From: MPNO01 sp965205995
GTDB lineage: Bacteria > Pseudomonadota > Alphaproteobacteria > MPNO01
Assembly: GCA_965205995.1 (NCBI GenBank)
Contig: OZ242200.1
Span: 1,922,001 to 1,986,000 of the forward strand
Direction: 5' to 3'
Length of the DNA: 64,000 nt
A program made the translations under genes and the position numbers. The notes under the pieces were generated by a model. That model searched no databases, was not told where the DNA came from, and saw nothing but the letters and a program-made list of their open reading frames with translations. This document shows, piece by piece, positions 35,244 through 43,893 of this stretch (its first letter is position 1; every line of letters starts with the position of its first letter).

Positions 35244-36460
35244 TGCTCGACCGTCTTCTGGTTACGAATTTCGTCGTGGCTTCCGATGCTACCATCGTCC
35301 TGGACATCAAGGCATTCGGCCTGCGCCCCCGGATTCCGCCGTTTCTGGAGCCATGCTATCGCCACCGCCACGACCGTCGATCCGCCGATCACCGGCCACG
35401 CGGCGCCGTGATCGAACGGACACACCATGATCGCGATTCCGCAGAAGACGGTAATCGCCCGCAGCGCGAGGGTCAGCCGGGAATACAGATAACCGGCCAT
35501 GCCGACGGCAAGAACGGACACGCCGATCGCCGTCTTGATGCCGACGATCGCGATCTCCGCGGGTGTGCCGTCGAATATCAGCGCCGGCTGGTAGACAAAA
35601 ACGAACGGCACCACATAGGCGGCGATACCGAGACGGACGGCGGCCCACCCGGTCTGCCAGAAATTGGTGCCGGCAACGGCGCAGGCCGCGAACACGGCGA
35701 TGCAGATCGGCGGGGTGATCATCGACAGCATGCCGAAATAGAAAATGAACAAATGCGAGGCCAGTCGCGGGAATCCGGTTTCGACCAGGGCCGGCGCGAT
35801 CAGCAGAGCCAGCATCAGATAGATGACCCCGGATGGCATGCCCATGCCCAGGACGATGCAGACGACAGCCGTCATCAGCAGCAGGAGCAGGCCGCTCTCT
35901 CCCGCCGCCTGGGTGAGAAGGAGCGAGAAGTTGAAGCCCAGCGTCGAGATCTGGATCGCCCCGATGATCATTCCCGCCAGCGCCGTGACGATGACCCGTT
36001 CGAGGACCGTCTGACCGGTTTCCCTGACCGCGACCCAGACCTTGTGCAGGCTCGGCCGGGTGAAGGGATTTAACAGGGAGACCGCCAGGGTGGCCCCGAC
36101 CGCAAGCATCGCCGAACGGCCCGGCTGCCAGTGTTCGACGACCAGCGTCCATACCAGAAGGAAGATGGGGACGACGAATATCCAGCCGCGGCCGACAATG
36201 TTCCGCAGATCCGGCGCGTCCTGGAGTTCGACCGGCCTCAGCTTCTGCTTCGCGGCTTCGAGATCGACCTGAACGAACAGCGCGATGTAGTACATGATCG
36301 CCGGCAGCAGCGCGGCCAGGATCACCTCGCCGTAGGAAATCTGGAGGATGTCGATCATGAGGAATGCGACGATGCCCATCACCGGCGGCATCATCTGCCC
36401 TCCGGTCGACGCCACCGCCTCGATACCCGCCGCCGTCGGCCCCGAATAGCCGGCCCGGCG
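35240..36460 (-). pseudogene. TRAP transporter fused permease (4TM/12TM type), 5'-truncated
   Basis: Only the C-terminal part of a fused TRAP permease is present. Homology begins abruptly at RRAGYSGPTAAGIEAVAST (about 36460) and runs through STGGQMMPPVMGIVAFLM, GLLLLLMTAVVCIVLGMGMP and FYFGMLSMITPPICIAVF to the stop. The first Met in frame is at 36415, giving 391 residues where intact proteins are usually over 600. The missing N-terminal part (DctQ-like helices and first DctM helices) is not found in the other frames; the open frame simply runs back to the M24-like gene's stop at 36515. A deletion joining the two genes is the simplest reading. It still keeps the 4-bp overlap with the dioxygenase. 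Confidence 0.75.
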
Positions 36461-36514
36461 CGACGACGGCGCGGATGGCCACCACCTCGCGCTGCGGGTC
36501 GAACGCGAAGCGCC

Positions 36515-37558
36515 TTACGAAGATCCAACGACGACCGGCGTACCCAACAGGAGCGCGCCGTTCGGGCCGTCATAGGCCGCCGTCACCGAGACCACCGAGC
36601 CCGGGGGCACAGCGGCGCGCCGGCTCCGTTCGCCGGCCACGAGGGAGAGCGGGTTCGATCCGCGGTTCGCCTCCGCAGACCATGAACGCAGCTGGGCCCC
36701 GGGAACGGCGCCTTCCAGCGTCCCCTGAAGCGCCGCCGCCGAAGGCGTCCCTACAAGCGCCTGCCGGAGAGCGGAGTGGCTTTCGGCGTCGATCCCGTCC
36801 CGGGTAAGGGTATGCGTTACCCTGACCCAATGCGCCTTGTAGGCAAGCGATAGCTGGATCGCCGCCCGGTCGCCGAACGCGGTATCCGCCTCGGGCCGGA
36901 CGAGGCGGATATCGCGGTCGAGGTCGGGCGCGATCGAGATCAGGACCTCTTCCGCGCCGCGGTGTCTCAACAGCCCGTCGAGGGCCGACACCAACGGCGC
37001 GCTGCTGGTGGCTGCTCCGATCCCGGCGAAGGCATCCTGCGCCATCCTTTCCGCATGCGCCGAGAGCGCCAGCTCCGCCTCGTCCGCCGGATGACGCGCC
37101 GCGGCGAACAGCGCGCTGGCGTCGGTCAACCTGGCCGGTCGGATGCCATCGGCCAACGGCGCGGCGATCCCTCCGGGCAAGCGCGAGAGCTCCAGAACCC
37201 CGACGGTTTTCGGCGCTTCGACCCTCTCTTTCAGAAAACCGGCGATCGTCGCGCCCGGCCGCGGCGTGCAAATCACCTCCGCGATGTGCGCGGTCTCCTC
37301 GATCCACCCGCCGACCCGCTTCGAGAGGCTGACGAACAGCGTCGGCGCGCCGTCCCGGAGGACCACCAGAACGCCCTGGTTCCAGTAGGGCACGAAATGC
37401 GTCAGGAAAGAGAACGCCGCGGGCCTCGGGAAGCTGGTGTAGAGGACAAGCGCGTCCATGCCCTCTTTCGCGAGCAATGCTTGGCACCGCGCAATCCTGG
37501 CATCCAGAACGGCGGGCGGGACCTCGTCCCGCGACCAGGCGAGCAGCCCGCGTCTCAT
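36515..37558 (-). CDS. M24/creatinase-fold protein lacking metal ligands
   Basis: A 347-residue protein with a creatinase-type N-terminal domain (ARIARCQALLAKEGMDALVL, FLTHFVPYWNQGVLVVLRDG) and a shortened, degenerate pita-bread domain. Where peptidases of this fold have D-x-GA...GY-x-x-D-x-TRT, this has QLSLAYKAHWVRVTHTL, so neither aspartate is present. It is probably not an active metallopeptidase. Its ATG overlaps the stop of the upstream M24 gene by 4 bp. The C-terminal end (GTPVVVGSS) lies about 55 bp before truncated TRAP homology begins, so this gene may itself have been shortened by the same event. Function unknown. Confidence 0.7.
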   Translation of the reverse strand: MRRGLLAWSRDEVPPAVLDARIARCQALLAKEGMDALVLYTSFPRPAAFSFLTHFVPYWNQGVLVVLRDGAPTLFVSLSKRVGGWIEETAHIAEVICTPRPGATIAGFLKERVEAPKTVGVLELSRLPGGIAAPLADGIRPARLTDASALFAAARHPADEAELALSAHAERMAQDAFAGIGAATSSAPLVSALDGLLRHRGAEEVLISIAPDLDRDIRLVRPEADTAFGDRAAIQLSLAYKAHWVRVTHTLTRDGIDAESHSALRQALVGTPSAAALQGTLEGAVPGAQLRSWSAEANRGSNPLSLVAGERSRRAAVPPGSVVSVTAAYDGPNGALLLGTPVVVGSS

Positions 37559-38658
37559 GCCGGCACCGACAGCAGTTCGAGCGGCAGGATGCCGAAATCT
37601 TCGTAGCCGTCCTCGGTCACGACCACCGTATCGCCCAGCACCATGTATCCGACCTCGGGATGGTAGGTATTGGGGTGGACGATCAGCGTCGCGCCTGGAC
37701 CCAGCACGGTGTCGACGTCTTCGAGGATGTGCGGCTTGTTGTCGACGAACAGACCGACGCCGTGACCGCGCACGCGCGTGTACTCGCTGGTGGTGAATTT
37801 TTCGAGCCCGTGCCTGCGGAAGACGTCGTTTTCCGCCCTCGCCACCGCGCTCGCCGTGACGCCGGCGCGCAGGACCGCATAGCCCGCCTCGACGGCTTCG
37901 ATGTAGACGTCGAAAGCGCTCAGCTGGGCGGCGCTGGGCTCGCCGAGCACAAGCGTCCGGCAGATCTGTGCGTAGTAGCCGTCGACGCAGGGCGTGAGTT
38001 CGGTGGTCACGAGATCGCCGGGCTGGAGCCGGCGTTCGCCCGGCGGGTGCATCCCGCGCATTTCTCGCCCGCCCGAGCCCATGATCATGAAGTTCTCCGC
38101 GCAGCCCTTGGCGCGATAGAACGCCTCGACATCGGCGCTCACCTCGAACTCCGCCCGCCCGACCCGGACCGCGTCCATGAAGACCCGATAGCCCGTCGCA
38201 GCCATGGCGGCCGCGCGCCGAACGGCATCGACTTCGAGCGGCGACTTGTTGAGCAGCAGGCGGTCGGTCAGATCGGTGCCGTCGGTCAGGTTCCTCGCAA
38301 CCCCGGACCGGGCGATGCCGTAGGGCATCAGGGTGGCCGGCGCCGTGGCGATGCGCCGGTTTCCCATGGCCTCCAGGCGGCCGATCACGGCGCCGACGAT
38401 ATCTTCGGACCACGAGACGGAAGCTTCGGGACAGGCGAGGCGCGCGCGGTCGGCCTCGGAAGGACTGTCGACGAAAATCTCGGCTTCTCCGTCGGCCAGC
38501 ACGATCGCGAGCGCATCCCCTTCGATCGGCGGGAAATCGGTGGCGTAGCGCAGGTAGTCGCATTGCCACGCGTTTCCGTAAACCAGGACGCCGTCGAACC
38601 CCGCCTTCCCGATCGCCGATTTGAGCCGGGCGGCGCGCTCGTCCTGCAATGCATTCAT
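37555..38658 (-). CDS. M24 family (Xaa-Pro dipeptidase/creatinase-like) protein
   Basis: A 367-residue creatinase/prolidase-fold hydrolase. The N-terminal domain runs from MNALQDERAARLKSAIGKAG; the C-terminal pita-bread fold has YTRVRGHGVGLFVDNKPHI and LGDTVVVTEDGYEDFG. Of the five usual metal ligands only the histidine of GHG is kept: the first Asp is Glu (TTELTPCVDGYY), the second is Gln (AQICRT), and both C-terminal glutamates are replaced. Metal-independent members of the fold, such as creatinase, are known, so it may still hydrolyse an amide or amidine. A GTG at 38682 is an alternative start. It heads the operon with the second M24-like gene. Confidence 0.78.
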   Translation of the reverse strand: MNALQDERAARLKSAIGKAGFDGVLVYGNAWQCDYLRYATDFPPIEGDALAIVLADGEAEIFVDSPSEADRARLACPEASVSWSEDIVGAVIGRLEAMGNRRIATAPATLMPYGIARSGVARNLTDGTDLTDRLLLNKSPLEVDAVRRAAAMAATGYRVFMDAVRVGRAEFEVSADVEAFYRAKGCAENFMIMGSGGREMRGMHPPGERRLQPGDLVTTELTPCVDGYYAQICRTLVLGEPSAAQLSAFDVYIEAVEAGYAVLRAGVTASAVARAENDVFRRHGLEKFTTSEYTRVRGHGVGLFVDNKPHILEDVDTVLGPGATLIVHPNTYHPEVGYMVLGDTVVVTEDGYEDFGILPLELLSVPA

Positions 38659-38752
38659 GCGGCCCGGTTCCCGATGCGCCACTCAACCCGCCGCCGGAAT
38701 CGCACGGTGTCACCTGCGCACGCTGCCGGCGTTCGTCCCCGATCGAGGGCCG

Positions 38753-38765
38753 AATACAGTGTATT
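38753..38765. promoter_or_regulatory. 13-bp dyad AATACA-G-TGTATT, possible operator
   Basis: A perfect 6-bp inverted repeat with a single central base, AT-rich within GC-rich surroundings. It lies between the divergent M24 operon (start 38658) and the exported-protein gene (start 38932). Short ATAC/GTAT dyads of this kind are typical of GntR-family operators. No regulator gene is adjacent. Confidence 0.4.
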
Positions 38766-38931
38766 ACGGAAAACCGCCGGGGGGCCGCAAATACCGGTCG
38801 AATGCATCAGCCCGTTTGGCCGCCGTCCTGCGCCGCGATCGATGTCTTTTTCTTTGCGGACAACGGGCCGAGGGGTTGTCTCCCGGAACGTTTCAAGTCA
38901 CGCTCGATCTGTCAGCAATGGGGAAAAGCAC

Positions 38932-39629
38932 ATGAACATTCTCAGGATCCTGCCCGCGGTCGGAATTCTGGCCCTGACGAGTGCGCCGCTTGGCGTCGTC
39001 CATGGTGACGATCAGGTCGAGCGGCGGCTGGCCGGCGAGCCACCCCTGCGGCGGGCCAAAACCCCATGGGGTTCTTCGTCACGAGTGTCGGCATGGGCCA
39101 GGGGGCGAACCTGGCCGGCCTCGAAGGGGCCGATGCCCATTGCACGAAGCTGGCGGCGGCCGCGGGCTCCACCGGGCGAACGTGGCGGGCGTATCTCAGC
39201 ACCCAGGTCGAAAAAGGCCGCGCCATTTCCGCCCGCGACCGGATCGGATCGGGCCCCTGGTACAACGCCAGAGGCGAATTGATCGCCGTCAACCTCGATC
39301 GGCTCCACATTAACCCGAACATCGTCAAGCGAACGGCTCTGGACGAGAACGGCAATCTGGTGAACGGGCGTGGCGATCGGCCGAACCGGCATGACATCCT
39401 GACCGGAACGAAGGACGATGGGACGGCCTATTTTGCCTGGGAAAAGGGCGATCACACCTGCAACAACTGGACCAGCTCCGGAGAGGGCAGCGCGCAGGTC
39501 GGCCATCACGACCGGCATGGCGGCGGCAATATTTCATGGAACTCCGCCCATGCTTCGAGAGGCTGCAGCCAGAAAGGCCTGGTCAGCACCGGCGGTGCCG
39601 GGCTGCTCTACTGCTTTGCCGCCGACTAG
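38932..39629 (+). pseudogene. Exported protein of an uncharacterised 'lectin'-annotated family, frameshifted after the signal peptide
   Basis: The ATG at 38932 opens a signal peptide (MNILRILPAVGILALTSAPL). About 40 codons later the recognisable mature domain continues in a different frame: NPMGFFVTSVGMGQGANLAG, ADAHCTKLAAAAG, RTWRAYLSTQ, ARDRIGSGPWYNARG, NRHDILTGTKDDGTAYF, TCNNWTSSGEGSAQVGHHDR, SWNSAHASRGCSQ and a C-terminal LLYCFAAD, with cysteines suited to disulfides. One missing base somewhere in 39007-39066, perhaps in the AAAACCCC run, would explain this. Otherwise a cytoplasmic form would have to start at the ATG at 39066. The family looks like proteobacterial exported proteins annotated only as lectin or hypothetical; function unknown. 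Confidence 0.65.
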
Positions 39630-40041
39630 GGCGTGTTGGACCGGCTGGGGGCGGTTCCAGCCGGCAACGCACTAACATTCGGCCTCGACCGCTCAGCCGG
39701 GACCGGTCAGCTCACCGGGACCGGTCAGCGGAGGCAACCCTCAACGCCATCGCGATCACTGCGCCTCCAGACCGAACTATGGTCCTGTAGAGCGGTATCC
39801 TCACGGGCCTCGTCTTCGACGCCGACGCCCACGCGCCAGGCGAATTCACGCCGTTCGAGACGTCAGGCCCGGCGGAGGCGCCCCATAACCCCTGACAACC
39901 GGCCCCCGGCCATCGAACCGGCAAGAAACGGCAAAATCGACCTTCAGAATGACCTAGACTCGCCATAATGCCTCCTCCGGGTGTATTCCCCGGCTGGACG
40001 TGAAGTATTCGGTCGCGTGGGAAGAACAACGGGAGGCAACC
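39630..40041. other. 412-bp intergenic stretch without a recognisable gene
   Basis: It holds a hairpin CCGGCTG-N10-CAGCCGG at 39641-39664, twelve bases after the preceding stop and without a T-run (a weak terminator candidate), and two copies of CCGGGACCGGTCAGC at 39697-39711 and 39715-39729 (18-bp period). The open frames here show no family features. The end carries the GGGAGGCAACC ribosome-binding site of the next gene. Confidence 0.6.
39697..39729 (+). repeat. Short tandem repeat, 15 of 18 bp conserved, two copies
   Basis: CCGGGACCGGTCAGC occurs at 39697-39711 and again at 39715-39729. It lies in a non-coding stretch; no function is evident. Confidence 0.8.
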
Positions 40042-41610
40042 ATGTCTTTTCTCGCCGACGTGACGATGACGACCATCAGCGCCCTGTCGACATTGTTCGT
40101 TTTCGCCATTGGGCTGGCGGTGTTGACGATTGCGGTGCTGTTTGTCGTCGATGTGATCCAGACCGGCGACGCGGTCCGGCGCAACTATCCGGTAGTCGGC
40201 CGGTTCCGCCACCTGTTTTCGACGCTCGGCGAATTTTTCCGGCAGTATTTTTTCGCCATGGACCGCGAGGAAATGCCGTTCAACCGAGCCGAGCGGGACT
40301 GGGCCTACCGCGCGGCGAAGGGTGAGAACAACACCATTGCCTTCGGGTCTACCAGGAACCTGACGGTGCAGGGAACGGCAATCTTCGTGAACTGCCCGTT
40401 CCCGACGCTCGAGGAAGACTTCGCCAGGACGCAACCGCTGAGGATCGGTCCCCATTGCCGGGCTCCCTACGACGCGCCCTCGATTTTCAATATTTCGGGC
40501 ATGAGCTTCGGCGCGCTGTCTGTCCCGGCCGTGCGCGCGCTGTCGCGCGGCGCCAAGATGGCCGGTTGCTGGATGAATACCGGCGAAGGCGGCCTGTCCT
40601 CCCATCATCTGGAAGGCGGTTGCGATATCGTCTTCCAGATCGGCACGGCAAAATACGGCGTGCGATCCCCCGACGGTCGGCTGGACGATGAGAAGCTCCG
40701 GGAAATCGCCGCCCATGAACAGGTCCGGATGTTCGAAATCAAGCTCAGCCAGGGCGCCAAGCCCGGCAAGGGCGGCATCCTGCCGGGCGACAAGGTGACC
40801 GCCGAGATTGCCGCGATCCGGGGCATTCCGGAGGGAGAGGACTCGATCTCGCCGAACCGCCACCCCGAAATCGACACGGTCGGCGGCCTGCTGGATTTCA
40901 TCGCCCGGATCCGGGATACGACCGGCAAGCCGGTTGGGTTCAAATGCGTTATCGGCGCCTATGGCTGGCTTATATCGCTGTGCAAGGAGATCCACCGGCG
41001 CGGCATCGAAAGCGCTCCCGACTTCATCACCGTCGATAGCGGGGATGGCGGCACCGGCGCCGCCCCCATGCCGCTGATGGACAATGTCGGGCTGGTGGTG
41101 CGGGAATCGCTGCCGATGGTCGCCGATATCCTGCGGGCGCATGGTCTGAGCGACCGTATCCGCCTGATATCGTCGGGCAAGATGATCACGCCGTCAGGGG
41201 TCGCCTGGGCTTTGTGCGCCGGCGCGAATTTCGTGACCTCGGCCCGTGGCTTCATGTTCTCGCTGGGATGCATCCAGGCGCTCAGATGCAACAAGAATAC
41301 CTGTCCGACCGGGGTCACCACCCATAACCCCCGCCTGCAGCGGGGCCTCGACCCCGACGACAAGTGCGTCAAAGCTGCGAATTACTGCCGCAACATGGTG
41401 CATGAGGTCGAGGTCATCGCCCATTCCTGCGGCGTGGCCGAGCCGCGTCTGTTGCGCCGCTACCACGTGCGGATCGTCCAGGCCGACGGACGAACGGTAC
41501 CGCTCGACATCCTGTTTCCGTGGCCAGAAACGCCGGACGATTTGAAGGTGATGGACCGCCATCCGGGAAGCAGGGCGTCGCCATCGACGGCAACGGTGCC
41601 TGCCGCGTAG
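40042..41610 (+). CDS. FMN-binding glutamate synthase family protein (GltS-domain only), membrane-anchored
   Basis: A 522-residue protein consisting of an N-terminal membrane helix (residues about 10-38) followed by the FMN-binding central domain of glutamate synthase. FNISGMSFGALSVPAVRALS, GAKPGKGGILPGDKVTAEI, DFITVDSGDGGTGAAPMPLM and the cysteine cluster CIQALRCNKNTCPTGVTTHN (3Fe-4S type) match GltB. The glutaminase domain and C-terminal beta-helix are absent, so it is not a complete GOGAT; a true gltBD pair is at 56429-62512. I chose the ATG at 40042 for its GGGAGGCAACC site. The physiological reaction of such stand-alone proteins is unsettled. Confidence 0.87.
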   Translation: MSFLADVTMTTISALSTLFVFAIGLAVLTIAVLFVVDVIQTGDAVRRNYPVVGRFRHLFSTLGEFFRQYFFAMDREEMPFNRAERDWAYRAAKGENNTIAFGSTRNLTVQGTAIFVNCPFPTLEEDFARTQPLRIGPHCRAPYDAPSIFNISGMSFGALSVPAVRALSRGAKMAGCWMNTGEGGLSSHHLEGGCDIVFQIGTAKYGVRSPDGRLDDEKLREIAAHEQVRMFEIKLSQGAKPGKGGILPGDKVTAEIAAIRGIPEGEDSISPNRHPEIDTVGGLLDFIARIRDTTGKPVGFKCVIGAYGWLISLCKEIHRRGIESAPDFITVDSGDGGTGAAPMPLMDNVGLVVRESLPMVADILRAHGLSDRIRLISSGKMITPSGVAWALCAGANFVTSARGFMFSLGCIQALRCNKNTCPTGVTTHNPRLQRGLDPDDKCVKAANYCRNMVHEVEVIAHSCGVAEPRLLRRYHVRIVQADGRTVPLDILFPWPETPDDLKVMDRHPGSRASPSTATVPAA

Positions 41611-41718
41611 CCCGGGTTCCTGTTCGGCCGAACGCCACCATGCCAATGCAGCCGGTGGACCGGTCGAGGTGGCCCAAGCTAACATGCCCGACGCCGGCCA
41701 TGACCCATGGGAGGAACC

Positions 41719-41907
41719 ATGCCCGATCTCGATCTTGCCGATTGCATCAACGAGGTTTGCCCCTGGTCGGGCAAGCCGGTGCAAGCCGACTCCCTGACTG
41801 TGTTTGACGGCCAGGTTGTCGGGTTCTGCAATACCGGGTGCCGCGACAAGTTCGAGGGCGCGCTGCGCCACTTCGAGGCGGCGAAGACCTCGATGACGGC
41901 TGGTTAG
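41719..41907 (+). CDS. Small cysteine-rich TRASH/YHS-like metal-binding protein
   Basis: A 62-residue protein with cysteine pattern INEVCPWSGKPVQADSLTVF then VVGFCNTGCRDKFEGALRHF. This matches small TRASH or YHS-type domains that bind a transition metal through three or four cysteines. The ATG at 41719 is preceded by GGGAGGAACC, which decides it over the ATG at 41707. It follows the GltS-domain protein by about 108 bp and is convergent with the acetolactate-synthase-like gene, ending 13 bp from it. Role unknown; metal sensing or delivery is a guess. Confidence 0.7.
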   Translation: MPDLDLADCINEVCPWSGKPVQADSLTVFDGQVVGFCNTGCRDKFEGALRHFEAAKTSMTAG

Positions 41908-41920
41908 CCCGGAGCTCGCA

Positions 41921-43588
41921 TCAGATCGGGTATTCGATTTGCCCGAGCCGCGCCGACAGCTTCATGTTCTCGCTATAGTCGATCGGCACGCCGATGACCG
42001 CAGGTCCGGATTGTAGGAAGGCCTCCGCGAGCGCGCCGGGCAGCTCTCCGGCGCTCGCGATCGTCCGGCCCCATGCGCCGTAGGACTCGGCCCAGGCCTG
42101 AAGGTCCGGATTGGTGAAGCTGAGGTCGGAGTGCCGGCCATCGAAGGCGTTCTGCTGCTTCCATTTGATCAGACCGTATTCGCCATCCATCCAGATCATC
42201 GCAACGACATTGATCTGGCGCCGCACCGCGACCTCGATATCCTGCGCGTTCATGAAGAAGCCGGCATCGCCGTTGATCGACAGGATCTTGCGGTCGGGCA
42301 TCGCGATCTTGGCGCCGATCGAGCCCGGGAAGGCGAAGCCCATGGTGCAAAAGCCGTTCGAGATGAGGCAGGTGTTGGGCTCGTCGCATTGGTGGTAACG
42401 CGCAATCCACATCTTGTGCGCGCCGACGTCGGAAATCAGCACGTCCGACGGACCGAGGAACGCCCGCACGTCGTGGAGCACCTTCTGCGGCCGCATCGGA
42501 AAATGATCGCTGTCCTTCTCGGCGGTGAGATCTTCGTGGATCGTCTTCCGGAGCTCCTGACGGGACCCGATATCGAACAGCGGCAGGGTCACGCCGTTTT
42601 CCCTGCTGCGCCGCTCGATCTCCTCGCTGACCTGCCACAGCGCATCGGCGATGTCGCCCGCCACGTCGACATCGGTCTTGTAGTCGCCGTCCACCTCGGC
42701 GGGCCAGAAATCGATATGGACGACCTTCTTGGCCGCACCGGTGTTCCAGAACGACGGCGAATATTCGACCAAATCGTAGCCGACCGAGACGATCGCATCC
42801 GCTTCGCGCAGCGCCGCGATGATGTGATCCTTGCCCTGCAGGCCGACCGTGAACAGGCAGTGCTCGTCTGTCCGCGGGATCGCCCCCTTGCCCATGAAGG
42901 TGTTGACGACGCCGATGCCCGTGAGATCGGCGAGCCGCTTGAGCTGGACCGAAGCGCGTTTGCGGATCGCGCCGTTGCCGGCAATGATCAGCGGCCTCCT
43001 GGCGCCCATGATGACGTCGACCGCCTGGGCGACCGCCTTGTGGTCGGCGCCGGGCCGGCGCGTGACGATCGGCGCGATCGGCGCGCCGTTCGCCTCTGAA
43101 TGGGCGAGGTCTTCCGGCAGCTCGACCAGCACCGCGCCCGGCTTCTCGGTCTCGGCGACCTTGAAGGCCTTGCGGACGATCTCCGGGATATTGTCCGGAT
43201 GCCGCACCGTTTGCGCCCATTTTGTGATGGGCCGGAACATGGAGACCGAATCCATGTTCTGGTGGCTCTCCTTGTGGAGCCGCGCGGTATCCGCCTGGCC
43301 GATGATGCAAACCAGCGGCGCACGATCCATGTTGGCGTCGGCAACGCCGGTCACCAGATTGGTCGCGCCCGGCCCCAGGGTGCCCAGGCAGACGCCCGAC
43401 TTGCCCGTCAGACGGCCATAGGCATCCGCCATGAACGCGGCCGCCTGCTCGTGGCGGCACAGGACGAATTCGATCTTGCTGTCGATCAGCGACATCATCA
43501 CATCCGCGTTCTCTTCGCCGGGGATCCCGAAGATGTGGGTCACACCCTCTTCTTCGAGGCACTTCACGAACAGATCGGAAGCCTTCAT
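41921..43588 (-). CDS. ThDP-dependent acetolactate synthase-like enzyme (catabolic AlsS type)
   Basis: A 555-residue thiamine-diphosphate enzyme. The N-terminal pyrimidine-binding domain has GVTHIFGIPGEENADVM and the activating Glu in CRHEQAAAFMADAYGRL; the C-terminal domain has the GDG-type motif SINGDAGFFMNAQDIEVAV and MIWMDGEYGLIKWK. The overall pattern is closest to AlsS, the catabolic acetolactate synthase that needs no regulatory subunit, and no ilvH-like gene is nearby. The ATG at 43588 follows GGGAGG at about 10 bp. The protein could equally be a related decarboxylase or ligase of this superfamily; the substrate is not certain. Confidence 0.82.
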   Translation of the reverse strand: MKASDLFVKCLEEEGVTHIFGIPGEENADVMMSLIDSKIEFVLCRHEQAAAFMADAYGRLTGKSGVCLGTLGPGATNLVTGVADANMDRAPLVCIIGQADTARLHKESHQNMDSVSMFRPITKWAQTVRHPDNIPEIVRKAFKVAETEKPGAVLVELPEDLAHSEANGAPIAPIVTRRPGADHKAVAQAVDVIMGARRPLIIAGNGAIRKRASVQLKRLADLTGIGVVNTFMGKGAIPRTDEHCLFTVGLQGKDHIIAALREADAIVSVGYDLVEYSPSFWNTGAAKKVVHIDFWPAEVDGDYKTDVDVAGDIADALWQVSEEIERRSRENGVTLPLFDIGSRQELRKTIHEDLTAEKDSDHFPMRPQKVLHDVRAFLGPSDVLISDVGAHKMWIARYHQCDEPNTCLISNGFCTMGFAFPGSIGAKIAMPDRKILSINGDAGFFMNAQDIEVAVRRQINVVAMIWMDGEYGLIKWKQQNAFDGRHSDLSFTNPDLQAWAESYGAWGRTIASAGELPGALAEAFLQSGPAVIGVPIDYSENMKLSARLGQIEYPI

Positions 43589-43893
43589 CTGAGTCTTGCC
43601 TCCCACCAGGCTGTTACGGCTGATTTCGGTAAGTCACCGATCGGCAGCTTTTCAACAGGACTTGCACGGATCGCCCGGCGCCGGCTGAACCCCCTGAAGA
43701 TCCAGCCGCGTGAGCGCGCCAATCCGCATCCCGCTATCGAAAAGATCGCGGGAGACGGGTTCAGCGATGCGGTCGATGTCGACTATAACACTTGGGTACA
43801 GGGGCGCGGGATGGAGAAGTCCGACGAAATGCCGGAGCGGTTCGGGGCAACGCGTCTGTCGGCGATCCGTCGTCTCCATGAGGCGCCTGATGC

